NCBI GenBank assembly: GCA_030652335.1
Contig: JAUSAW010000018.1
Span: 62,001-126,000 of the forward strand
From: Gammaproteobacteria bacterium
GTDB lineage: Bacteria > Pseudomonadota > Gammaproteobacteria > Francisellales > CACEW01
Direction of reading: 5' to 3'
Length of the DNA: 64,000 nucleotides
Below are positions 26,234-35,200 of this stretch, one piece after another; position 1 is the stretch's first letter, and each line of letters opens with the position of its first letter. The position numbers and the translations under genes were made by a program. The notes beneath the pieces are model-generated. The model searched no databases. It had not been told where the DNA came from and worked only from the letters and a program-made list of their open reading frames with translations.

Positions 26234-26454
26234 TTAGCCCATCCAAGACGTTTCTTAAGCTCATTCTCATCAATGATCTCGTCTGTATGGTTGTTTAACC
26301 TGTCTAGTGCAACCTGGTAATCAGCGTGTTCATCCAAATAAAAGCTTAAGGCTTCTTGAATGATTTCAGAAAGCTTACGGTGCCTTACTTCGGCTATATT
26401 TTCGAGCATATTATAGAGGTCATCTTGCAAGCGAGTTGAAATAACATGAGACAT
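26230..26454 (-). CDS. RelB/ribbon-helix-helix antitoxin
   Basis: A 74-aa protein from ATG at 26454 (MSHVISTRLQ; an upstream GTG at 26466 is also in frame). The N-terminal part ISTRLQDDLYNMLENIAEVRH then SEIIQEALSFYLDEHAD is a ribbon-helix-helix DNA-binding domain. The acidic C-terminus (DEIIDENELKKRLGWAK) would wrap the toxin. Partner and autorepressor for the RelE-type toxin that follows it. Confidence 0.87.
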   Translation of the reverse strand: MSHVISTRLQDDLYNMLENIAEVRHRKLSEIIQEALSFYLDEHADYQVALDRLNNHTDEIIDENELKKRLGWAK

Positions 26455-26655
26455 ATCGGCCACCACTTAATTGTTTACAATGTAATTATTGTATGCAAAC
26501 GCTATGCTTAAGTCAACCGCCCATTGCTCTTTGAAATATTAATTCGTTGTAGTCCCGTAAAAACCATATTTCACGGGGATAGATGCGGAGGTACAATTTA
26601 AATAACAAAATGAATAAACCTTTATAATTGAAGGCCTGCATTGAACAATAAGAAG

Positions 26656-26671
26656 CCAGTTCAGGAAGCCA
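26656..26671 (+). repeat. Partial duplicate of the tRNA-Asn 3' end (att-like)
   Basis: CCAGTTCAGGAAGCCA differs at one base from CCAGTTCAGGGAGCCA, the last 16 bases of tRNA-Asn (25957-25972), and is in the same orientation. The two copies bracket the RelE/RHH pair. Such a tRNA-end duplication is the mark left by a tyrosine-recombinase integration event, but no integrase is present in between. Confidence 0.6.
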
Positions 26672-26789
26672 ATTTCCAATACCACCTCAGATAGCAACCG
26701 CACACCATATTAAAGGCTACAGCCCTTTATCATAGCCAGCCCCCTGCATCTACCATATAAACTTATCAGAACCAAAAAGCACGAGCAAC

Positions 26790-26860
26790 CATGGCTATTA
26801 ACAGCCCAGGACTATTGCGTAGTTTTAAACTTGCAATTAACGAATAATTGTATTAATATT
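26790..26860 (+). repeat. Diverged direct repeat, copy 1, upstream of Phd/PIN pair
   Basis: A stretch starting CATGGCTATT, including CCAGG and ending CTTGCAATTAACGAATAATT, has a diverged counterpart at 27676-27731 (CATGACTATT, CCAGG, CTTGCGATTAATAAATAATT). The last 31 bases match at roughly four of five positions. The two copies flank the Phd/PIN module. Confidence 0.5.
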
Positions 26861-26896
26861 GATCATGGCCAGACTGTCTAGATAAGGGAGAGCATT

Positions 26897-27160
26897 ATGA
26901 GAGCCTGGAACATACAAGATGCAAAAAATAGATTTTGCCAAATTATTAAAGATACTGAAAATGCACCGCAAGATATATGTAAAAATGGCAAGTCAGTTGC
27001 CGTTATTATCTCTAGAAAAGAGTATAACGAACTGCTTGATAAAAATTTAAAATCTCATGACGAGGTGAATGTTGTCGACTTCTTTAGAAATAGCCCGCTT
27101 ATTGGCTTAGAACTAGATATCGATAGATCAGACATAACTTATAGAGATATAGATTTATGA
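26897..27160 (+). CDS. Phd/YefM-family antitoxin
   Basis: An 87-aa protein starting MRAWNIQDAKNRFCQII, the Phd/YefM N-terminal fold, with GKSVAVIISRKEYNEL, the usual second motif. The C-terminal part is acidic (LIGLELDIDRSDITYRDIDL) and would bind the toxin. AAGGGAGAG lies before the ATG, and the gene overlaps the PIN toxin gene by 4 bp (ATGA). Confidence 0.92.
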   Translation: MRAWNIQDAKNRFCQIIKDTENAPQDICKNGKSVAVIISRKEYNELLDKNLKSHDEVNVVDFFRNSPLIGLELDIDRSDITYRDIDL

Positions 27161-27573
27161 AATTTCTGATGGATACTAATGTAATTTCTGAGACCCTTAA
27201 ACCTGAACCAGATAGAAAAGCTATGAAGTGGCTCAGAGAGCAAAGCATGTCAAATTTACACTTGAGTGTGTTTACGATTGGAGAGATTTTAAAGGGCGTA
27301 AAACTGAAAGCAGATGGCAGTAGAAAAACGCTTTTACAGCATTGGATAGAAATTGAAATACCCGAGAAATTCAAAGGAAGGATAATCCCCATTGATATAA
27401 AAGTCATGGAAGCATGGTCAACAATAATTGCAGAAAATAGCAAAACTGGAAGATCATTGCCAGTAGTGGACTCTCTTATTGCGGCAACCGCTATAGCTTA
27501 TAACTTAAAACTCATCACCAGAAATGTAAAAGATTTTGATGGGATTGTGGATTACATCAATCCTTTTGCATGA
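27157..27573 (+). CDS. VapC/FitB-like PIN-domain toxin
   Basis: A 138-aa PIN nuclease. The acidic active-site residues are visible: D6 in MKFLMDTNVISE, the central Glu in TIGEILKGV, Asp in PVVDSLIAATA and Asp in TRNVKDFDG. These toxins cleave tRNA or other RNA. It is paired with the Phd-type antitoxin, a common combination (FitAB-like). Full length, so probably an active module. Confidence 0.93.
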   Translation: MKFLMDTNVISETLKPEPDRKAMKWLREQSMSNLHLSVFTIGEILKGVKLKADGSRKTLLQHWIEIEIPEKFKGRIIPIDIKVMEAWSTIIAENSKTGRSLPVVDSLIAATAIAYNLKLITRNVKDFDGIVDYINPFA

Positions 27574-27591
27574 TTTAACTTCCACTTTAAC

Positions 27592-27806
27592 TGGTCACAA
27601 TCTGTGACCACTTGACTGCCCTTCATGTGCTATTGTTCTTTTTCAAAATATATTCAATTAAGAACAATAAAGCTTCATGACTATTCCAGGCAATACTGAG
27701 CTTGCGATTAATAAATAATTGCATAAATACCAAAAACATACAAAATGCAGAAAATGCCCCTAATGAACTACCTGATAAGAACTCAGTTGGTCACAATCCA
27801 TGACCA
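27592..27806. repeat. Pair of palindromes between convergent vapC and MFS genes
   Basis: TGGTCACAATCTGTGACCA (27592-27610) is a perfect 8-bp inverted repeat around ATC. TGGTCACAATCCATGACCA (27788-27806) is its near copy with 6-bp arms. One lies 19 bp after the PIN toxin stop, the other 2 bp from the MFS stop on the opposite strand. Between them lies copy 2 of the diverged repeat (27676-27731). They may act as terminator hairpins or protein-binding sites; there are no clear T runs. Confidence 0.6.
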
Positions 27807-27808
27807 GC

Positions 27809-29098
27809 TCAAGTCAAATCAAGCTTACGAATCGATTTAGACTTATAAATAAATACTGACAGAATAATCACGAAAACCCCTGATAAGAAGAAAATAAAAG
27901 CAATTCCTCTCCCAGGCCCGACGCCAAAAATATGCCCTAAATTCGTGGATAATGCTCCGCCTGGCATAAAGAGAGGATTAAAAATTTTATCGGCCAAAAA
28001 TCCTGAAATAGCATAGGCAAGCATCGCGCCAGAATTAGTCATTACCGAGATAAGAGACCAGACCCTGCCCTGCTTTTCATTGCTAATATTTTGCCGAATC
28101 AATACATCTAAACTGCTGTTTACAAAGGGTAGCGCCGCGAAGAATAAGAAACCTGGGATCACTATCACCCAAAAATTAGGTAAGATTCCAATAAAGGAGA
28201 AAAACAAACCCATTAGCGCCAGTGATACACAGAGTATGATTACATTATTGCCTTTTCGCACGTGCGTGCTAATGATAATAGCGCTCAATAACATTCCTAT
28301 CGCACAAACCGACTGTGCAATACCTAAGGTACGAGTGCTTGAGAATGAAAGTATCATGGGAGCAAGCAATGCTTGAATTAATCCAATATAAAAAAGCAGC
28401 AATGAAACCAATATTACTAAAACTAACACGCCGCGATTAGCCACGATGGCCCTGAAGCCTTCTGACATTTCTGCAAAAAAATGTGTCTCTGTTCTAGTGA
28501 TAGGCTTACACTTTTCTTTAATAGTCCACCAGACTACGAAAACGAGCAGAGCGGAGACGACAAAACTTAGGATATCGATAAGCAAAACATATCTGACATT
28601 CATAATGGTCATCAAAAAGCCAGCGACTAAGGGTGCAATTAAAAATTGGGCGGAGCCAGATAATTGAACTAAGCCGCTGGCTTTTGCAAATAATTCCGGA
28701 GGCAAAAGATCGGTTACAGACGCTTTAAAGGCAGGGTTTTGCAAGGCCACAAATATTGAACTTATCACTATTCCCGGGTAGATCATTATCAAATCATTGG
28801 ATTTATCTGCCAACAGCAAATAAACCAGCAAAATCCCAAATGCCGAGCCGAGGTTACCTAAAATCATTAAAATAAACCGATTTGCTCGATCAGCCAGCAC
28901 ACCGCCTATAGGGCGCAATAGAAAGGCCGGTAAAAAAGTGAATAACACCACCATAGCAACACTCGTTGCCAGCCCGGTCAGCCGAAAGGCATAAACCCCT
29001 AAGGCAAATGCTGTAATGCCTGAGCCTATGGTGGAGATCAACTCTCCCATCCATATGATTAGAAATTTCGAAAAATTAGCCTTATTCATAAAACCCAT
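27809..29098 (-). CDS. MFS exporter, macrolide-efflux (MefA/DHA3) type
   Basis: A 429-aa, 12-helix protein: FLIIWMGELISTIGSGITAFALG at the start, then GGVLADRANRFILMI (motif A) and LQNPAFKASVTDLLPPE, which are typical of DHA3 macrolide-type exporters. Its substrate is unknown. It has no close regulator. The start MGFMNKANF is chosen by the open frame; the second Met (three codons later) is equally possible. Confidence 0.82.
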   Translation of the reverse strand: MGFMNKANFSKFLIIWMGELISTIGSGITAFALGVYAFRLTGLATSVAMVVLFTFLPAFLLRPIGGVLADRANRFILMILGNLGSAFGILLVYLLLADKSNDLIMIYPGIVISSIFVALQNPAFKASVTDLLPPELFAKASGLVQLSGSAQFLIAPLVAGFLMTIMNVRYVLLIDILSFVVSALLVFVVWWTIKEKCKPITRTETHFFAEMSEGFRAIVANRGVLVLVILVSLLLFYIGLIQALLAPMILSFSSTRTLGIAQSVCAIGMLLSAIIISTHVRKGNNVIILCVSLALMGLFFSFIGILPNFWVIVIPGFLFFAALPFVNSSLDVLIRQNISNEKQGRVWSLISVMTNSGAMLAYAISGFLADKIFNPLFMPGGALSTNLGHIFGVGPGRGIAFIFFLSGVFVIILSVFIYKSKSIRKLDLT

Positions 29099-29163
29099 GC
29101 CCTAAGGACGTAATAGTAAACCATCAGAGCATTGTATACATAACGAACTAATTTAGCCAAAGC

Positions 29164-29361
29164 TTACTCAACACTAATAATATCGTCGGCCTTATCATTT
29201 TTTTCTTCAAGAGCTTTTCTTGCACCTTTGGCTATCATTCCGCCTTTCTTTGCAGGCTCTTTATTTTCCTCGAAGCCTTCTACTTCATTATTCTCTGCGA
29301 TTTGTCTTGTTGAAAGCTCAGCAAGCGCTGTAAAGATCAATTCAGCCTTATCTTTTACTGA
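29164..29361 (-). pseudogene. C-terminal remnant of a larger gene (possibly BRO/DinD-like)
   Basis: The minus strand codes for 65 residues between two stops with no useful start: it includes AELIFTALAELSTRQIA and ENKEPAKKGGMIAKGARKAL and ends DDIISVE. The pattern of a charged helix, KKGG.IAK.ARK and a short tail resembles, from memory, the C-termini of phage-associated BRO/DinD-type (DNA-damage-inducible) proteins. The upstream remainder of the gene is gone; the region 29362-29658 codes for nothing I can see. I take it as the stump of a gene cut by the event that placed the large-protein operon here. Confidence 0.5.
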
Positions 29362-29658
29362 TCATAACTTGATCAATAGTCGCCCCTTTACTCGCTAAAA
29401 AAAATTTCAGTTCCGCATAAGATTACATTACTCACCCGGCACAGAAGCATCCCGTAATCACCACCTAAATTTTTCTCAAATATATCAAAAGCATTCGAGC
29501 GGAATTTTAAACTGTCGCTATACTTATTTAGGATGCAAAAATTAAGATAAATTGGCAACTCACCATAAAACTATTTGCACATTTTTCCATTTGTCATCTC
29601 TGGCTCGATCGAGGGTCCAGTTAATGTAACTGCTCTCTACTTTATCAAGGAGACTTAT

Positions 29659-32208
29659 ATGGATACTAGCTCAGGCAATCAGCTTACTAGTGATGCATTA
29701 TTAGAAGATGGGCAGATTCAGTTTTACGATAATTATGTCCCCACCCTCACCGTGGGAGATTATGTCATTAACTTTAGCCAGGACATGAATTCCACCAGCG
29801 TTAGCGGTAAAGCCATTACCGATAACTATACCACCTCCCAAACTTTTACAGTACAAGGCCCTCGTTATAGCCTATCGCCAAGCGATATACTATCTTTTGG
29901 TCCTTCCGCGAATACGTCGGGATTATACGATCAATATTTGCCGCAAGCCGTATTAATAAGACCGGATTTGCCTTGGGAGCGCAATATCTTTAATGATGTG
30001 GATAAAAGTAATCAGACCCCTTGGTTGGCCTTATTATTATTTGTTGAAGGCGAGTTAATCAATGATCAACCCACCCTGCTGCCACCCGATGTCCCTAATT
30101 GGGAAGAACAAAAGAATCGCTCACTGACTGCCACTATTTCAGCGAGTCAGTTCTATGACCATGGTTCCGACTCAGATATTCTTTGGCCTGATATCAAACC
30201 TGAATGGTATGAGTCTGATGAGGATCTAAAAAATACGCAAAGCAATATAATCGATATTTCTCTCGAAGCCTTTAAGCGATTTGTACCTGGCCAGGCGGAT
30301 TTGCGTTATTTGGCACATGCTCGGCAAATCGATCCCTCACAAAAAGATAGTAGCTATTTAAAAACCATCACCAATGACGGTTGGTATTCGGTATTGATGG
30401 GGAAACGTTTACCCAACTTACCGGTTTCGGATGCCAATGATCCTTCCTTGCCATTATTGCCGGGGCGTTTGAATATCGTGCACTTAGTTTCATTGGAAGG
30501 CTTTCAAGATTATCTCAGTGACAAGACCGACAAGAAAACCTTGCCGACTGATAAAAAATGCATTCGCATGATTTCCTTAGCAAATTGGAGTTTTACTTGT
30601 TTAGAGGAACCAGGCGATAGTTTTGCGGATTTAGTGAAGGGCTTATTAAAAGACGAACAAGGCCAGCAAAAATCAACTGCCTATAATCTAGCTACGTTGG
30701 ACAGCCCGAATGATCCGAATACTGTCGCGCAAAATTACACGGCGGAAACTTTGGCTAAAGGCTATGTGCCAATGCAATATCAAACTCAACAGGGTGAACA
30801 AACCTTTGCTTGGTATCGGGGGCCATTTTCGCCCTTGCCGATTCAAAATTTTATCGGCGATCCATTCGCGACGGATCCCACCCTATGTGTATTTGATACC
30901 GCCTCGGCAGCGACCATTTATAATCCTGACTATGGCTTATTTGATCTCTCTTACAGTGTAGCGTGGGAAACAGGGCGAAACATGGCCTTGTCAGACTCAT
31001 GTTTTGGGCCAAAACTTATCGCTTGGCAGCAGGCGGGCAATAGCTTATTGGATTTGTTGTTACATCGTCAGTTCCAATTAACGACGTTCAATGGTGCAGC
31101 TCCCGATAGTAAAACGCTGATCGCGAGTTTAAAACCACGATCGCTTACTCAAGAATTTGTTAAGCAATTAACGCAAAAATTTGCCAGCACCTTAGCTCCA
31201 AAATTATATGGAAAGATTTCTGAGCATGCCAAAAATACGCCGCGTCGCAAAGCTTATGCAAAATTAACAGCACCTATCCCTAGTAAGAAAACCTTGGATA
31301 GGTTACTGCAAGACCCCGAAGTAAATAGTTATGTGGTCGGTGAAGGGGATGAAGGCGCGCAGTATCTCACCGAGTGGTTAGCAAACCTGTATTTATTGGA
31401 AGGAGTACCCTTTGAAAACCTACTTCCCAACCCTGGATTGCTGCCTGAAGAGAGTGTAAAATTTTTTTATGTCGACAGCAATTGGTTGGACTGCTTGATT
31501 GAAGGCGCACTCAGCATTGGCATTCAATCCAGTCGAGATCAATATTATCAAAATCTCACTAAACAACAGCTATATAGCTCCACCTATCAGGCGGCGAACC
31601 AAGCCCGCGCAAAACTCGTTCGCAAATATACCAGTCGCAAACCCGCACTTACATCAGAGCCCGTGAATAAAACGGCTATGGCCGGAATGTTGTTGCGTTC
31701 GACGGTGGTCGAGAGTTGGCCTGGACTCGAAATCAAAGCCTATGCAAAAACTTTGTCAGGGTCTAATGAGCCTGATACTTCGACGGCGATCGCATTATTG
31801 CGTATGGATCGATTATCGAGCGATGTCATGCTGTGTTTGTGGTCACAAGTACCCGCTGTCATCACCATCACCGAACCTCAAGAAGGTATCCAGTTTGGAT
31901 TTGAAGATTCCTTCAAAGAGGGAGGCAGTATTTACTGTTTGCATCTGCGCTCTCTAGACACTAGCAATTACGGTGAGACACTTGATGATCAATATGAAAT
32001 CGATGCCGTGGCAGATAATCTCATCGATGCAGATCGTCAAATCATATTAGAGGGAGAGAGTGGGCTTATTAAAGCCCTCGAAGATACCCTACCTACTCAT
32101 CCAACAACGATTTATGTACGCGATTTTGTAACTGAAATGATCAAAGTGCCTGAGCAAGGGATTTTTGCCTATGCGGCTTCTACTGAAAATGCGGGGAAAA
32201 GCGAATGA
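29659..32208 (+). CDS. Large uncharacterised protein 1 of the giant-protein operon (849 aa)
   Basis: The ATG at 29659 (MDTSSGNQLT) follows AAGGAGACTTAT; the open frame reaches back to 29575 without support. The product is 849 aa with no signal peptide and no membrane segment. The first 95 residues look like a beta-rich domain (YDNYVPTLTVGDYVINFSQD, then FTVQGPRYSLSPSDILSFGP), followed by VLIRPDLPWERNIF and TPWLALLLFVEGEL (about 100-135). I recall the phrases LPWER and PWLALLLF from uncharacterised large bacterial proteins of scattered distribution, with no assigned function. Its stop overlaps the next start (ATGA), so coupled translation with the 1279-aa protein is expected. Confidence 0.7.
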   Translation: MDTSSGNQLTSDALLEDGQIQFYDNYVPTLTVGDYVINFSQDMNSTSVSGKAITDNYTTSQTFTVQGPRYSLSPSDILSFGPSANTSGLYDQYLPQAVLIRPDLPWERNIFNDVDKSNQTPWLALLLFVEGELINDQPTLLPPDVPNWEEQKNRSLTATISASQFYDHGSDSDILWPDIKPEWYESDEDLKNTQSNIIDISLEAFKRFVPGQADLRYLAHARQIDPSQKDSSYLKTITNDGWYSVLMGKRLPNLPVSDANDPSLPLLPGRLNIVHLVSLEGFQDYLSDKTDKKTLPTDKKCIRMISLANWSFTCLEEPGDSFADLVKGLLKDEQGQQKSTAYNLATLDSPNDPNTVAQNYTAETLAKGYVPMQYQTQQGEQTFAWYRGPFSPLPIQNFIGDPFATDPTLCVFDTASAATIYNPDYGLFDLSYSVAWETGRNMALSDSCFGPKLIAWQQAGNSLLDLLLHRQFQLTTFNGAAPDSKTLIASLKPRSLTQEFVKQLTQKFASTLAPKLYGKISEHAKNTPRRKAYAKLTAPIPSKKTLDRLLQDPEVNSYVVGEGDEGAQYLTEWLANLYLLEGVPFENLLPNPGLLPEESVKFFYVDSNWLDCLIEGALSIGIQSSRDQYYQNLTKQQLYSSTYQAANQARAKLVRKYTSRKPALTSEPVNKTAMAGMLLRSTVVESWPGLEIKAYAKTLSGSNEPDTSTAIALLRMDRLSSDVMLCLWSQVPAVITITEPQEGIQFGFEDSFKEGGSIYCLHLRSLDTSNYGETLDDQYEIDAVADNLIDADRQIILEGESGLIKALEDTLPTHPTTIYVRDFVTEMIKVPEQGIFAYAASTENAGKSE

Positions 32209-35200
32209 CTGAGTATGTATTAGTGCCGATGGTATTGGATGCTTTAGTGTTGGATGAAGCTTCGAGTGTTGAGACCTCTTTTCTGCGTTATCAGATGCAA
32301 TATAGTAATTTACGAAATTATAAGAGTGCCGATCCTAAACCTTTTTCTGGAGATTCTACTACCCAACCTGATGCAGGAATTTATTTATCTTGGACTTTGC
32401 CAAAGGCCTTGCGTAGTAGCGTCTCCACACAAAACGGCAATCAAGAAGTGAGTGACAATTTTCCGTTTGCTCCCAATCGCTTTTTAGTCGCTCGAGTGCG
32501 AGCCGGTGTGAGTGCTGATACCGCGATAACAGCTTGGGTGTTACAGAGTGATTATCTCGATGGGACTTCAGAGGACAAAGCTAAAGGCAGCAGCCCGTTT
32601 GTGCATCCCTTTATCAATCCTGATGGTATACCCCAGGCGACCTTGATTGGCCGGGCTATCCCCTTTAACCCGGCAGTGACCAGCTTACCGCCTGCCGATC
32701 AGCCATTTCTTACGGCATCTGGCCCTGGAAACTCTTTGTTTTCCGTGTTTTCTCCGGGAGCCAATAATGTATTTGCCTTTTATGATCCTTTGACGGGCAT
32801 CGATTCAGCCGAATTCAGCTATTACGTTATCGGTTGGTATGCCAACCCGGCGGATGATCCCTTGCAAAATTCCAAGTGGGTAGAAAATGATAATCAGGAA
32901 GAGGCAGGGAGCTTTATAAACGATCTGTTTGATTGGATCGTTTACTCCGATACCGATAGCATCCCTAAAAATATGTTGGTACATGCGTTATTGTCAGGCA
33001 TCACCTGGGATAAAAATACGACTAGCCCAAGCCCTAAAGCTTATCCTAAAGATATTGGGGCCGATGTAAAAGTGGGGTTTGGCAATACTTCTACGGAGGC
33101 ATTAGGGGCGATCAATGCATTGAATCCAAATGCTCAAACAGAGGCGGATTTTTTATCGGCGTTTCAATACAACATGTTAGATAAACTCGATCAAGCAGCT
33201 AGCCCTATGCAGCTTAGTATTGAAATGCGGCAACAATGGTATGGCGCTTCCTCGGGCGGGACATTATGGCGTATTTTGCCAGTGGAGCCCACTCAATCTA
33301 CGGCATTGCCAGCCCCTCCCCCGAAAGAAATCGATCCGATCCAAAAAAAGGCAGTAGATGATCTCAATATCTTGCAACGAGAATGCGATCGTCAGCAACG
33401 CATTTTGCAGTCGATGCAATATACCCTTTACACCTTATGGTGGAAATATAAATGGCAGTCTAAAAATCCTTATCAAGTACCCGTAAGCCAAGATTTTGCT
33501 AGTAAATGGTTGGCCCCGCAGTTGAAATACCAAGTCGAAGGCGGACCTACAAGCACCAGCAACCCTAACTGTCCTGAATGCAAAGACTGTTCAGGGTGGT
33601 ATATAGATTGCGTCAAATCTCAACAACAACGCGTGAAAGATTTAGAGGCTCAGGCAAAAGCCGCGAGCGATGCACTGAGTGCTTCATTAGACCCGACTAT
33701 GCAATATTTACAAGCCAATAGCATGCCGCAGTACTATTACGCCAATGATCCGGTGTTAGTCGTCACAGGTTTAAATCGTTCCACGAATTATGATCCCACT
33801 GGCAACATTCTGTGCCGTTTGACTTCGCAAACCGTCAACAGTTTAACGGTCAATGGCGTTGATTATGGTATTGATGCTAATTGTCAGAACAATATCGCCT
33901 CTGCCATTCCCGTATTAAGTGATCCTTATAATTTACTGCCCAACGGCGTACAGGCCCTCAATATCGAAGATTTCTTTTTATCCCCCGCTTTATTTGCACA
34001 AGATATATTGCTAGATGTGAATCAAGCCGTACAGGTTGAAAACGCGATTTTACAATTACCGTCTCCTGCGGCGGGAAATCATTTCCCACCCTCAGATTAT
34101 GCAAGACGCCTGTGGGAGCAGCCCTGGGTGCCACTCGTTTTAGACTGGCAAGTGACGGTATTTAGTGAGCCTGCTTATCAATGCGATACTCAAGATACGG
34201 CCACATTCAATCAATCATTATGGAAATTTGATGGCAATGATTATCTCTGGCAAGGATCGACCACTGAAACCACTGAAGACTTTAATGAAGAGTATTCTTA
34301 CCAAATGGAGTTGATGGGTCGCACCTTTGTCGGGCCTTATGTAGCGACTAATACAGCCAATCAAGTCAAAACCTTAAATCAAGCCTTATTTCAAGCGCAA
34401 CCTAATTCGGAATATACGGGTGAAGATCTAGCACAAAACGTTAACGATATTCAGAATCAAGATATTCTTTCACAACGCTTAAGTGGCTTAATGGCCCAGA
34501 TGGTGCAAAGAAATTATGACTCAAATGTGGCACCCAGTGGCGAGATCCAGGCCGTGCTGGGAGACAGTTATCAGGGATATTCCAATCCTTATAATCAAAA
34601 AACCGCCGAAGGTGATCCTACGGTGTGGGATTTCGCCCCGATGAGAGGCACATTCTTTGCAATCAATCAACTCACCGTGATCGATAGTTTTGGACGTACT
34701 GTTGATTTGATGCAAGGCAATTATAGTGGTGACCCCCATACAGACCCCTTACAGACTGACTCGTATTTTTACCCGATTGCCGATGATGAATTAAAAGCTT
34801 CAACGACCGTGGAACCAGAGGCGCCTAAGACCGAGCAATCAAAAAGTACCACGGAGCGCATGTTAAAATTAACCCCGCGCTTTATTCAAGATGCGCAGTT
34901 ATCGTTTAACCTCACCGCCAATGATGCAAGCAATCAAGATGTGGAAATTTCTGCGACCAATCCTGTCTGTGGCTGGATCATACCCAATCATTTAAATCGC
35001 AGTTTAGCCGTGTACGATAACAAGGGTAGAGCCTGGGGAGAATTGTATTTATCTCTACACGCTAATCATGTCTATGAACCCATCTGGCAGCCAAGTCCTA
35101 TGCCATTAAGTGACACTGAAAAAGCGCCTGCTACCCTAGATGAGATCCCCAATATTTACGTCAAAGCTTTATTACAGGGCATCACCAAGCATACCGATAG

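Larger units (their letters stand above)
26455..26896. other. Non-coding gap between two toxin-antitoxin operons
   Basis: About 440 bp without convincing genes. It contains the promoter region of the RHH/RelE pair, a small stem CCCGT...ACGGG (26553-26575), the partial copy of the tRNA-Asn 3' end at 26656-26671 and the first of two diverged repeats (26790-26860). AAGGGAGAG at its end serves the Phd-type gene. Confidence 0.5.

Noticed and set aside
29575..29658. Extended N-terminus for the 849-aa protein from the TTG at 29575
   Set aside because: No ribosome site at the TTG, while AAGGAGA stands directly before the ATG at 29659.
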